A program made the position numbers and the translations under genes. Below, piece after piece: positions 7,265 through 14,192 of a DNA stretch of 14,192 nucleotides (position 1 is the stretch's first letter; every line of letters starts with the position of its first letter). The DNA lies in NCBI GenBank assembly GCA_034430425.1, contig DAOUEK010000088.1:1-14192 (forward strand), in the 5' to 3' direction. Under the pieces are notes generated by a model. The model saw only the letters and a list, made by a program, of their open reading frames with translations. It was not told where the DNA came from and made no database searches. Origin of the DNA: WVZH01 sp034430425. GTDB taxonomy: Bacteria; Chloroflexota; Anaerolineae; Anaerolineales; E44-bin32.

Positions 7265-9181
7265 CTAATCATCAGCTGCCAACAGCACCACCGTGAAGGT
7301 GCTCCCTTCTCCCAATTTTGAGTCAACCCAAATCCTACCCCCGTGATTGTCGACAATCGACTTTACGATCGAGAGACCCAGGCCAGTACCGGGCATATCA
7401 TCCGGAATGTTGCTGGCGCGGAAGAATTTGTCGAACAAATAGGGCTGATCGGCGGGAGGAATTCCCGGCCCATTATCGATCACCCGCAAGATGATCTGCC
7501 CGCCCTCCGCCTCTGCCTTCACGCTCACGGAGCCCCCTTCTGGTGTGTATTTAATCGCGTTGTCGATGAGGTTACCGATCATCTGTCGTAAGCGGACCGG
7601 ATCTCCATTGACCAGCGGCAATCCTTTCGTGAGCTCGATATCCAATTTAATACCTTGGCTTTCAGCCACACCACGGAGACTATCCACAGCGTAGCGGGTA
7701 AGCATATCGATCGATGTGCTTTCCCGAGCAATATCCAAACCCGCCTCAATACGCCCCAGGTCTAGAAGATCCGTCACTAAGTCTGTGATCTGATTAACGC
7801 TGAGCCGAACCCGCTGCGTAAATTCCTGTTGCTGTTCGTTCAATCCTCCGGCCCGTTCGATCAGCTCTACGTATCCCAGAATGGCCGTTAACGGAGAACG
7901 TAGATCATGTGAAACTGTGGTTACGAACTCAGACTTAATGCGATCCAGATTTTTCAAATGCGTGATGTCATGGAGCACAATCGCCTGGCCAACGCCCTCA
8001 ATCGGCGTACATTGCAAATTGAAGATGCGTCCATCTGAAATCTCGATGTCCTCTTGATGAGGGACCTTTCCAGAATCCCGCAGCATCTTCAATAGTTTGG
8101 GTTCGTCAAATGCTTCAACAATCGAGCGTCCGTGAAAATCGCCTTCGATTCCAAAGGCTTCCTGCGCAGTATGATTGATAAGCCGGATACGATTATCAGG
8201 GTCAACGACGATCACGCCGTTTTTAATTTGACTTAAAATGGTTTCCAGCTGAACCCGTTCCATCTCCGAGTTCGTGAACAATCTTGCGTTTTCAATGGCA
8301 ATGGCCGCGTAATCAGCCATCGCCGTGATTACGGTCATATCCTTTTCGGAGAGGACGCTTCCCGCTTTGCGATTATCGACACCCAGAACACCAATCACCC
8401 GGCCACGAACTTGAAGCGGCACGTAAATCAGGGAGTGAACCAAATAGGAAGTCTTGATCTTCTGGGGTGTCGTCTCGTCGATGATCACCGGTTCACCGGT
8501 CGAAACCACTTTTCCGGCCAGCGAGTCACGAGTCTCCAAGCGGAAAGCGGTGGCGAAATCATCGTCGAAGTTCTTCGAAGCCCGCATATAGAGTTCGCCT
8601 GAATCTTCCTCGAGAAGTAATAGACTTCCCTCTTCCGCGCCCGTAAGCCGCACTGCAGCTTCCACGACGGTTGTCAGGACTTCATCCAATTCCAACGTCG
8701 CTGTAACTTTACGCCCGATCATCGATAAGGCTTCAAGCTCATGAACACGATTTTTGATATTCTCGGTGCCATGCGGCTTGGCACCAGTCGAATCGTCTCC
8801 AAGCCTACGCGCATGCTCATCGAAGGCTCGTTTGACTGCCTCCAGCATTTCATCCGGTTCGACTGGCTTTTTGAGTATATCCGTTGCCCCAGCGCGCATC
8901 GCTTCGATCGCCAGCGCTTCCGACCCCTCGCTGGAAATCAAGATCGCCGGGATCTGCGGATTTTGACGGCGAAGGCGTCGGATCAATTCGATACCGGATA
9001 AATTCGGCATCTGATGATCGGTGATCACTAAAAATGGTTCGTATTCCTGAACCAATGTCAAAGCCGATAAACCATCCGCCACAGATTTGACTTCATAACC
9101 GGCAGGCGCGAGGATACTTTCCTCGAGGCTGAGGCGAAAATCTTCATTATCATCGACGATCAGGATCAAATTCTTACTCAT
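7265..9181 (-). CDS. Hybrid histidine kinase: REC-GAF-PAS-HisKA-HATPase
   Basis: This is a 638-aa sensor kinase with no transmembrane segment, so probably cytoplasmic. Residues 1-125 are a complete receiver: acidic pair D10/D11, phospho-acceptor D55 in VITDHQMP, and Lys-Pro in LKKP. A helical linker and a GAF domain follow (about 150-300, ending ADYAAIAIENARLF), then a PAS domain (about 310-405). The kinase core has H-box VSHDLRSPLTAILGY with H425, N-box NLIDNAIKYTPEGG, G1 DNGPGIPP, F-box YLFDKFF and G2 GTGLGLSIV, so it should be active. The N-terminal receiver probably tunes the kinase or takes part in phosphotransfer. It is the second gene of a pair with the REC-GAF protein, 72 bp downstream of it. 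GGA lies 5 nt before the ATG. No DNA-binding response regulator is visible nearby, so the output partner is encoded elsewhere or the receivers act on other proteins. Confidence 0.92.
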   Translation of the reverse strand: MSKNLILIVDDNEDFRLSLEESILAPAGYEVKSVADGLSALTLVQEYEPFLVITDHQMPNLSGIELIRRLRRQNPQIPAILISSEGSEALAIEAMRAGATDILKKPVEPDEMLEAVKRAFDEHARRLGDDSTGAKPHGTENIKNRVHELEALSMIGRKVTATLELDEVLTTVVEAAVRLTGAEEGSLLLLEEDSGELYMRASKNFDDDFATAFRLETRDSLAGKVVSTGEPVIIDETTPQKIKTSYLVHSLIYVPLQVRGRVIGVLGVDNRKAGSVLSEKDMTVITAMADYAAIAIENARLFTNSEMERVQLETILSQIKNGVIVVDPDNRIRLINHTAQEAFGIEGDFHGRSIVEAFDEPKLLKMLRDSGKVPHQEDIEISDGRIFNLQCTPIEGVGQAIVLHDITHLKNLDRIKSEFVTTVSHDLRSPLTAILGYVELIERAGGLNEQQQEFTQRVRLSVNQITDLVTDLLDLGRIEAGLDIARESTSIDMLTRYAVDSLRGVAESQGIKLDIELTKGLPLVNGDPVRLRQMIGNLIDNAIKYTPEGGSVSVKAEAEGGQIILRVIDNGPGIPPADQPYLFDKFFRASNIPDDMPGTGLGLSIVKSIVDNHGGRIWVDSKLGEGSTFTVVLLAADD

Positions 9182-9198
9182 TACATTCCAATAGATTA

Positions 9199-9226
9199 AA
9201 TCGTTGTATAGTCACACGCAACGATT
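9199..9226. promoter_or_regulatory. 8-bp inverted repeat between the REC-GAF and kinase genes
   Basis: AATCGTTG (9199-9206) and CAACGATT (9219-9226) form a perfect 8-bp dyad around a 12-bp spacer, 18 bp upstream of the kinase ATG. In mRNA it could form a stem-loop just before the kinase ribosome-binding site; in DNA it could bind a dimeric regulator. No T-tract follows, so it is not a standard terminator. Confidence 0.4.
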
Positions 9227-9253
9227 GAATAGAAGCTTCGGTACCTTGTCATC

Positions 9254-10453
9254 CTAGTTTTCCGCAGATCCTTCCTTTTCCGTCTTCATCTTGCCCGGAT
9301 AGGTTTCAGGCGCTTCATTTACCTGCTTTATTAATGCTACCAAATCCTCGTCAACGGTTTGTACGGCTTTATAAAGGCCGCCTTTTTCAACGCGCTGTAA
9401 GATGGCGTTGATTTGTGCTCTCGCAGCACGAAGCCCGCGTTCCAATCCCGCACGCCATTCTGCCCGGGCTTGTGCATCCATATTGGCCTCCCCCATCACG
9501 CGCTGCAAATGGTTGGCCCTGGCTTCTAAGGCCTGGAAAAGCCGAGCGTTAACCAGAGAGATCGAAGCATAATCCGCAACCGCTTCGAGCATGGCCTGGT
9601 CTCGTTCGGAAAAAGCCCGTCCTTCTTCTCTGGCGACGACCAATACGCCAATAGGTTTATTGCGAACCTTGACCGGAGCGATTAAAAGAGCTTTCGCAAT
9701 TTTATCGATTTTGAATTGCGATAAGCCTTCTCCGTGAATGGCCAAAGCCTCTCCCGAAAGCATCACCAAACCACTGACACCGTCATCCCAGGATTGATGC
9801 AGCTTAGTAACAATACTCGATGGCATGCCGGCTTCTGCACGCAGCAATAATTGTCCGCTTGTTTCATCTTCCAGGAGGACATACCCCATATCCGCTTCGG
9901 TGACAAATAGGCTCCCTTCCATGAGTTTGTCAAATAACTGCCCCTGATGGGTTGTCGAAGTCACTGTCTTGCCAATCCCAAACAAAGTGGTTAATTCACG
10001 CACCCGATGCTCGAGTTGTCGGTTGCTCTCCGCCAATTGTCGGGCAAGACGCTGGCGCTCTCCTAGCAGACGGGTTTCGTTCATCGCCCGCTCCACCGCA
10101 GTAACAACTTCCGCTTCGCGCAGCGGTTTCTTTAGATAATCATCGGCGCCTAAGCGAAAGGCTGCAATGGCATCCGCTTCCATCCCCTCCTGGGCCATTA
10201 CGAGTGTGGGCAGCTCGATACCCTGCGAACGCAATGCGACGAGAAGATCCTTCCCACTTAAACCCGGCAGGGTCATACTGGCGATGATGAGATCCGGCAT
10301 GAAATTGATGGCTTGCTGGATCGCAGTCGCCGCATTGCTGGCAATCGACACTTCATAGCCGAGGGGCTTGAGCACCTGCATCTCGAGAAGATCGAGCACA
10401 TCCGGGTCTTCGTCGACAACAAGCACCCTCCCCATATCAGTAGAACCCGTCAT
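9254..10453 (-). CDS. REC-GAF signalling protein with a degenerate (pseudo-) receiver
   Basis: The protein is 399 aa. Residues 8-125 form a receiver fold with an intact acidic site (D14/E15) and the Lys-Pro motif (K109-P110). The phospho-acceptor position is Ser59 (LIIASMTLPG) and the usual Thr/Ser of strand 4 is Ala87 (LVMAQEG), so normal Asp phosphorylation should be impossible. A charged coiled-coil stretch (about 128-158) leads into a GAF domain (about 160-310, ending ADYASISLVNARLF). A helical tail and a charged C-terminus follow, with no kinase core or DNA-binding domain. It may work as a scaffold or ligand-sensing partner of the kinase encoded just downstream. An extended -10 (TGCTATTAT) ends 6 bp before the ATG at 10453, so the message may be leaderless or start at the ATG at 10435 (MGRVLVVDED). 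Confidence 0.88.
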   Translation of the reverse strand: MTGSTDMGRVLVVDEDPDVLDLLEMQVLKPLGYEVSIASNAATAIQQAINFMPDLIIASMTLPGLSGKDLLVALRSQGIELPTLVMAQEGMEADAIAAFRLGADDYLKKPLREAEVVTAVERAMNETRLLGERQRLARQLAESNRQLEHRVRELTTLFGIGKTVTSTTHQGQLFDKLMEGSLFVTEADMGYVLLEDETSGQLLLRAEAGMPSSIVTKLHQSWDDGVSGLVMLSGEALAIHGEGLSQFKIDKIAKALLIAPVKVRNKPIGVLVVAREEGRAFSERDQAMLEAVADYASISLVNARLFQALEARANHLQRVMGEANMDAQARAEWRAGLERGLRAARAQINAILQRVEKGGLYKAVQTVDEDLVALIKQVNEAPETYPGKMKTEKEGSAEN

Positions 10454-10690
10454 TCCGGTATAATAGCACGGAAGATTTTTCAGGGGGAGTCAAGTAATCA
10501 ATCCATCTCCCCTTGTTGATTCTTCCCGCCTTTTTTCGTACCGCATTAGTGTAACTCGAAGATCGATTTCGAGAAACAGGTGATCGTACATTAATAAAAA
10601 TCGATCTCCACATTTACCCGAAGCCAGGTCCGCAGCATGAGATTAAGAAGCAATAGAGGAACAAGTAACTCAACTGTGAGCAAACATCCA

Positions 10691-10708
10691 TCTTTTCGGG
10701 CGAAAAGA
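10691..10708. promoter_or_regulatory. Palindrome upstream of the DnaJ-like gene (candidate operator)
   Basis: TCTTTTCGGGCGAAAAGA is a perfect dyad apart from the two central G. It lies about 43 bp upstream of the -35 of the J-protein gene, where an activator or repressor could bind. It is not CIRCE. It has no flanking T-tract, which argues against a terminator. Confidence 0.35.
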
Positions 10709-10751
10709 CCTGGCTGCTGTTAGAATCGTGTTAGATTTCCTTTATGGAATC

Positions 10752-10781
10752 TTGACTCCCATTCTTGGCGACCCTTAGAAT
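10752..10781 (+). promoter_or_regulatory. Promoter of the DnaJ-like gene
   Basis: TTGACT (10752-10757) and TAGAAT (10776-10781) are separated by 18 bp, each 5/6 to consensus. Transcription would start near 10788. AAGGA (10789-10793) is then the ribosome-binding site, 11 nt before the ATG at 10805, so the leader is very short. Confidence 0.6.
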
Positions 10782-10804
10782 TCAAAGTAAGGACTTCTAA
10801 GCGA

Positions 10805-11710
10805 ATGGAATACAAAGACTACTATAAAATCCTCGGTGTAAAGCGTGATGCTTCGGAAATGGAAATCAAGCGCGTTTATCGCTCATTGGCATTAAAGTTT
10901 CACCCCGATAAAAATCCCTCCAGTGAAGCATCCGGCCGCTTTAAAGAAATTAATGAGGCATACGAAGTTCTCGGTGATCCCAATAAACGCAGGAAATACG
11001 ACCAACTCGGCAGCTCCTACAAAGCGTGGGAACGAATGGGGGGTCAAGCCGGAAATTTTGACTGGTCACAATGGATGGGCGGCGCGCCCGGTGGCGTGCA
11101 TGTGGATGTTGGCAATCTGGGAGATCTGTTGGGAGGTTTCTCTGATTTCTTTTCCACCATTTTCGGAGGCATGCCGTTGCACGGACAACCAAATCCTTCC
11201 AACCGTTCCAGGCAAAGACACGATGTTGAACAATCCGTAAGCATCAATTTGATTGAGGCCTACACAGGCACGACACGAATTCTCCAACAGGATGGGCGAA
11301 AACTCGAGGTGGTTATCCCTGCTGGTGCCAAGACCGGTATGAAATTACGAATCAGTGGGCAAGGACACACAAGTCAACGAGGATCAGGCAATTTGTATAT
11401 CAAAGTGAATGTGGATCCCGACCCTCGCTTCGTGCGTGAAGAAAACAACCTGCACACAGAGGCAGTCGTCGATCTCTACACCGCCATTCTGGGAGGGGAA
11501 GCAAGCGTCCCGTATCCGCAAGGAGAACTTTTCCTGACCATACCCCCTGAGAGTCAACCGGGAAAGGTGTTCCGCCTAAAAGGGAAAGGGATGCCAAACG
11601 TGCGAGGTGGTTCCAACGGCGATTTATTTGCTACCCTTAAGGTCACTTTGCCGGAAAACTTATCCGATGAAGAAAAGGACCTTTATCAAAAATTATCAGA
11701 ACTCCGCTGA
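10805..11710 (+). CDS. DnaJ-family co-chaperone, CbpA-like (no zinc finger)
   Basis: This is a J-domain protein that would stimulate Hsp70 (DnaK) ATPase and deliver unfolded substrates. It is 301 aa. The J domain is at 4-70 with HPD at 33-35. A Gly/Phe/Met-rich region covers about 78-125, and two beta-rich substrate-binding domains follow (about 140-215 and 218-283). The Cys-rich zinc finger of DnaJ is absent, making this a class II, CbpA/DnaJ2-type protein. Length and order are normal for that class. It has its own promoter and a moderately spaced ribosome-binding site. No DnaK or GrpE gene is in the window. It is followed by an HtrA protease gene 120 bp downstream on the same strand. Confidence 0.93.
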   Translation: MEYKDYYKILGVKRDASEMEIKRVYRSLALKFHPDKNPSSEASGRFKEINEAYEVLGDPNKRRKYDQLGSSYKAWERMGGQAGNFDWSQWMGGAPGGVHVDVGNLGDLLGGFSDFFSTIFGGMPLHGQPNPSNRSRQRHDVEQSVSINLIEAYTGTTRILQQDGRKLEVVIPAGAKTGMKLRISGQGHTSQRGSGNLYIKVNVDPDPRFVREENNLHTEAVVDLYTAILGGEASVPYPQGELFLTIPPESQPGKVFRLKGKGMPNVRGGSNGDLFATLKVTLPENLSDEEKDLYQKLSELR

Positions 11711-11830
11711 CACGGACTCGGGCTCCAACCGGCATTTCAATCATGGCTGCCCGAAGCAGGTGTACAAGAAAGATATTTTCGGAGAGCATGAAATCCAAAT
11801 CGAGCACATAACAGGTAGAGGATTGCTGTG

Positions 11831-13030
11831 ATGAAAACAAGAAACGGTATTACATTTGTGGTAAGCCTGATTTCTTTGCTGACCATGGTCTCCTGCAGCA
11901 GCGCGACGACCTTGAGCGAGGAAAGTATCCCTAGTGTGGATACCACGACCGGCTCGCTAGTTAACGATCCCGAAACGGCCATCGAACCGGACGAGGTGAC
12001 GGAGAGTCAGCTTGAGATCGACGAGACAATGCTGGCTGACATATACGATCGCGTTTACCCCGGTGTTGTCACGATTTGGACGTATTCCGATGCGGGTGAC
12101 AGCGAAAACACTCGACCGTTGGGACAAGGATCCGGTTTCGTCGTAGATACTGACGGCCATATCCTGACCAATCAGCATGTGATTGACGGTGCCGCCGAGA
12201 TCGAAGTTGATTTTCCCTCCGGTTTGAAATCCTGGGCAGAATTGATCGGGACCGATCCCAATTCCGATCTCGCCGTACTTAAAGTCGATGTTCCTCAAGA
12301 GGGACTGTTCCCGATACCTCTTGGCGATTCAGACCAGGTCCGGGTTGGAGATTTTGTCATCGCGGTGGGAAATCCTTTTAACTATGAAGGCACAATGACT
12401 CTTGGAATCGTCTCATCCAAAGGACGCACCCTGGAATCGATAAACCCGGCTCCCGGAGGAGCGTACTTTTCGGCTGGAGATTTGATTCAAACCGATGCCG
12501 CCATCAACCCAGGCAATTCCGGAGGCCCTCTGATCAACATCAACGGGGAGGTTATCGGCGTCAATCGAGCTATTTCGACAGAAAGTTTCAGCCCCACCGG
12601 CAACCCCGTGAACTCTGGCGTTGGATTTGCAATTCCGGTCAACATCGTACGGCGCGTGTTGCCATACCTGATCTCGGAAGGCAGCTATGAATACCCCTAC
12701 CTTGGTATTCAAAGTCTGGGAGAATGGAACCTGCGCACGATCGAATTACTGGGATTACCAGCGGACGCCCTGGGCGCTTACATCACCTGCGTGGATGATG
12801 GTGGTCCAGCGGACGAGGCTGGACTGATTGGCGCCGGAAGGTGCGGCGACCCGGCCCTCAATCCGGGCGGGGATCTAATCATCGCCATTGACAATTATCC
12901 GGTCAGCCGTTTTTCGGAGCTGCTTTCGTATCTGTTAAAGAACACAGAAGTCGAACAAGTCGTAACGCTAACCGTGCTGCGTGATGGCGAAACGATCGAT
13001 CTACCGTTGACCATCGGCGCTCGTCCCTGA
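11831..13030 (+). CDS. HtrA/DegP-type serine protease, predicted lipoprotein, with PDZ domain
   Basis: This is an envelope protease/chaperone of the trypsin-like HtrA (S1C) family, 399 aa. Residues 1-21 are a signal peptide ending in a lipobox-like MVSC with Cys22, so the protein is probably lipid-anchored outside the membrane. An acidic Ser/Thr-rich spacer (about 23-68) precedes the protease domain. The catalytic triad is His116 (TNQHVID), Asp146 (NSDLAVLKV) and Ser230 (NPGNSGGPL). One PDZ domain covers about 288-395. It carries an insert with Cys320 and Cys338, which could form a disulfide outside the cell. The ATG at 11831 is preferred, with AGAGGA 8 nt upstream; a GTG at 11828 directly before it is possible. 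The gene lies 120 bp after the J-protein gene with no terminator between, and 42 bp before the eRF1-like gene, so shared transcription is likely. Confidence 0.93.
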   Translation: MKTRNGITFVVSLISLLTMVSCSSATTLSEESIPSVDTTTGSLVNDPETAIEPDEVTESQLEIDETMLADIYDRVYPGVVTIWTYSDAGDSENTRPLGQGSGFVVDTDGHILTNQHVIDGAAEIEVDFPSGLKSWAELIGTDPNSDLAVLKVDVPQEGLFPIPLGDSDQVRVGDFVIAVGNPFNYEGTMTLGIVSSKGRTLESINPAPGGAYFSAGDLIQTDAAINPGNSGGPLININGEVIGVNRAISTESFSPTGNPVNSGVGFAIPVNIVRRVLPYLISEGSYEYPYLGIQSLGEWNLRTIELLGLPADALGAYITCVDDGGPADEAGLIGAGRCGDPALNPGGDLIIAIDNYPVSRFSELLSYLLKNTEVEQVVTLTVLRDGETIDLPLTIGARP

Positions 13031-13072
13031 TTCGACGACCATAGAAATCGGAATTACGTACCGGAGGGCTTG

Positions 13073-14179
13073 ATGTTGACAGAACGAGATCTAAAAGCGC
13101 TTTTCGATCATCGGGCCAAACATCCTGTATTGAGTGTCTTTCTCGACACTGATCCCGCATCGGGATCGAACGAAGTCCATCGACTCTACTTGCGTCAAAT
13201 GTTAAAGGACTACGCTGAGGAAGCCCACAGCGACACCGAAGCAATCATGCGATTCATTCAACACGAATATGATTGGAGTGGCAGGAGTCTGGTTATATTC
13301 TCGTGCGTGGAAGATGATTTCTTCCGCGCTTACTCCCTCTCACTTCCTTTGCGCAGCAGAGCGCGTCGATTGAATCGCCCCTATGTAAAACCACTCGTCG
13401 ATCTGATTGACAGCTACGGGCATTACGCCGTCGCGCTTGTGGACAAGCAAGGCGCCCGGCTTTTTCACTTTCACCTCGGGATGCTGACTGAAATCGAAGG
13501 CACACTGGGCGAACCCGTACGACACACCAAACGCGGGGGAGGGTCACAGAGCCCTGGCAGGAAGGGAGGCACTACCGGCCAAACAAGATACGCCGAGGAA
13601 GTGGCCGAACGCAATTTGAAAGAAGCCGCCAACTTCGCAGCCGATTTTTTCAACCAAAGACAAGTACGCCGCGTTCTCATCGGCGGCACGGATGAAAATG
13701 TTGCCCAATTTTTAGAGTTCCTGCCCAAACGTTGGAAATGCCTCGTTATGGACACCTTTCCAATGGATATGACCTCCGGGCACACGCAGGTACTCGAAAA
13801 GGCAATGCATGCCGCAAGCAAACACGAGTGGGAGCGTGAATCACGCCTCATGGAAGCTGTTATCACGGCTGCAGCAAAAGGGCACGAGGGTGTCATTCGA
13901 TTGGGGGATACATTGGGCGCCGTTCAAGCCGGCAATGTGCAAACGCTGGTGGTCAGTGAAGGATTCCGTGCGCCGGGCTATCGCTGCGTATCCTGTCGAT
14001 TCATCACAGAACAAAAAATCGAACACTGTCCTTTCTGCTCGGGTTCCATCGAAAAAATCGAAGACGCCGTCGAACTCGCCATTCGCCAGGTTTTGGCCGA
14101 TGGCGGCGAAGTGGAGATACTCCACAACAACGACGCACTGAAAAACGCCGGAAATATCGCTGCTGTGTTGCGTTATTAA
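13073..14179 (+). CDS. baeRF/eRF1-like release-factor-family protein with zinc ribbon
   Basis: This 368-aa protein has the three-domain plan of bacterial/archaeal eRF1-like (baeRF/VLRF1) proteins, thought to act on ribosomes, possibly in peptide release or rescue. The N-terminal domain includes LSVFLDTDP (20-28). The middle domain begins around YAVALVDKQGARLFHFHLG (118-136) and has the catalytic-loop equivalent GGGSQ at 155-159. A glycine-rich stretch and RYAEEVAERNLKEAA follow. The C-terminal L7Ae-like domain has a four-Cys zinc ribbon (C305, C308, C319, C322; C-x2-C-x10-C-x2-C) and ends GNIAAVLRY, typical of eRF1 domain 3. The ATG at 13073 has GGAGG 5 nt upstream. It is 42 bp after the HtrA gene, with no terminator. 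The family call is good, but the function is not proven for this family member. Confidence 0.8.
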   Translation: MLTERDLKALFDHRAKHPVLSVFLDTDPASGSNEVHRLYLRQMLKDYAEEAHSDTEAIMRFIQHEYDWSGRSLVIFSCVEDDFFRAYSLSLPLRSRARRLNRPYVKPLVDLIDSYGHYAVALVDKQGARLFHFHLGMLTEIEGTLGEPVRHTKRGGGSQSPGRKGGTTGQTRYAEEVAERNLKEAANFAADFFNQRQVRRVLIGGTDENVAQFLEFLPKRWKCLVMDTFPMDMTSGHTQVLEKAMHAASKHEWERESRLMEAVITAAAKGHEGVIRLGDTLGAVQAGNVQTLVVSEGFRAPGYRCVSCRFITEQKIEHCPFCSGSIEKIEDAVELAIRQVLADGGEVEILHNNDALKNAGNIAAVLRY

Positions 14180-14192
14180 CACCGAATGAATC

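Larger units (their letters stand above)
10454..10804. other. 351-bp intergenic region between divergent genes, rich in dyads
   Basis: No convincing gene is present. At the left end lies the minus-strand extended -10 TGCTATTAT (10468-10460). GGGGAG (10484-10489) can pair with CTCCCC (10507-10512) across 17 nt. CTCGAA-GATCGAT-TTCGAG (10555-10573) is a 6-bp dyad. TCTTTTCGGGCGAAAAGA (10691-10708) is an 8-bp dyad with a 2-bp centre. At the right end is the promoter of the DnaJ-like gene. The number of dyads suggests regulated divergent transcription, but no known operator is recognised. Confidence 0.5.

Noticed and set aside
10459..10464. Plus-strand TATAAT between the divergent genes
   Set aside because: No -35 match at proper spacing and more than 300 bp from the next plus-strand gene; it arises because the minus-strand -10 region is nearly self-complementary.
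10637..10723. 28-codon open frame in the 351-bp intergenic region
   Set aside because: Basic low-information peptide spanning the palindrome, with only a weak AGG upstream; nothing supports translation.
13841..14182. Minus-strand open frame at the right end
   Set aside because: Antisense to the zinc ribbon and conserved C-terminus of the eRF1-like protein.

Overview
The window looks like a stretch of bacterial chromosome from a free-living bacterium, most likely a member of the Chloroflexota (Anaerolineae-like). This is an inference from gene content: a four-domain S1 protein with long acidic ends, a ClpC, a fused ChlI/ChlD-type chelatase, REC-GAF signalling proteins, a YprB-type nuclease and an eRF1-like protein. 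No 16S rRNA or other decisive marker is present. There are no mobile elements, CRISPR arrays, tRNAs or rRNAs, and coding density is high.

Layout. Bases 1-3511 (minus strand) hold rpsA (ribosomal protein S1), an intrinsic terminator, and then clpC, which runs off the left edge. A compact divergent promoter region (3512-3632) separates rpsA from a plus-strand chelatase locus (3633-5692). That locus reads as one ChlI-ChlD gene split into two frames at a run of nine A. Convergent to it is a minus-strand YprB-type exonuclease with a TPR-like tail (5770-6999). After a 265-bp gap comes a minus-strand two-gene signalling unit (7265-10453). Its first gene encodes a REC-GAF protein whose receiver lacks the phospho-acceptor Asp, and its second a REC-GAF-PAS-histidine kinase. 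A 351-bp intergenic region with several dyads precedes three plus-strand genes: a CbpA-like DnaJ (10805-11710), a lipoprotein-type HtrA/DegP serine protease (11831-13030) and a baeRF/eRF1-like protein (13073-14179).

How it fits together. ClpC, S1, the J-protein, HtrA and the eRF1-like factor all belong to translation or protein quality control, so the window is a loose proteostasis neighbourhood. The most interesting element is the A9 tract in the chelatase gene. Normal decoding gives a 368-aa ChlI-like AAA+ subunit. A -1 shift (ribosomal, or transcriptional addition of one A) gives a 686-aa ChlD-like AAA+/VWA subunit, and the VWA half has no credible start of its own. One gene could therefore supply both chelatase subunits. 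Frameshifting of this kind has been reported for chlD genes in other prokaryotes; this locus would be an instance with an unusually long homopolymer slip site. A second notable point is the pseudo-receiver protein paired with the hybrid kinase.
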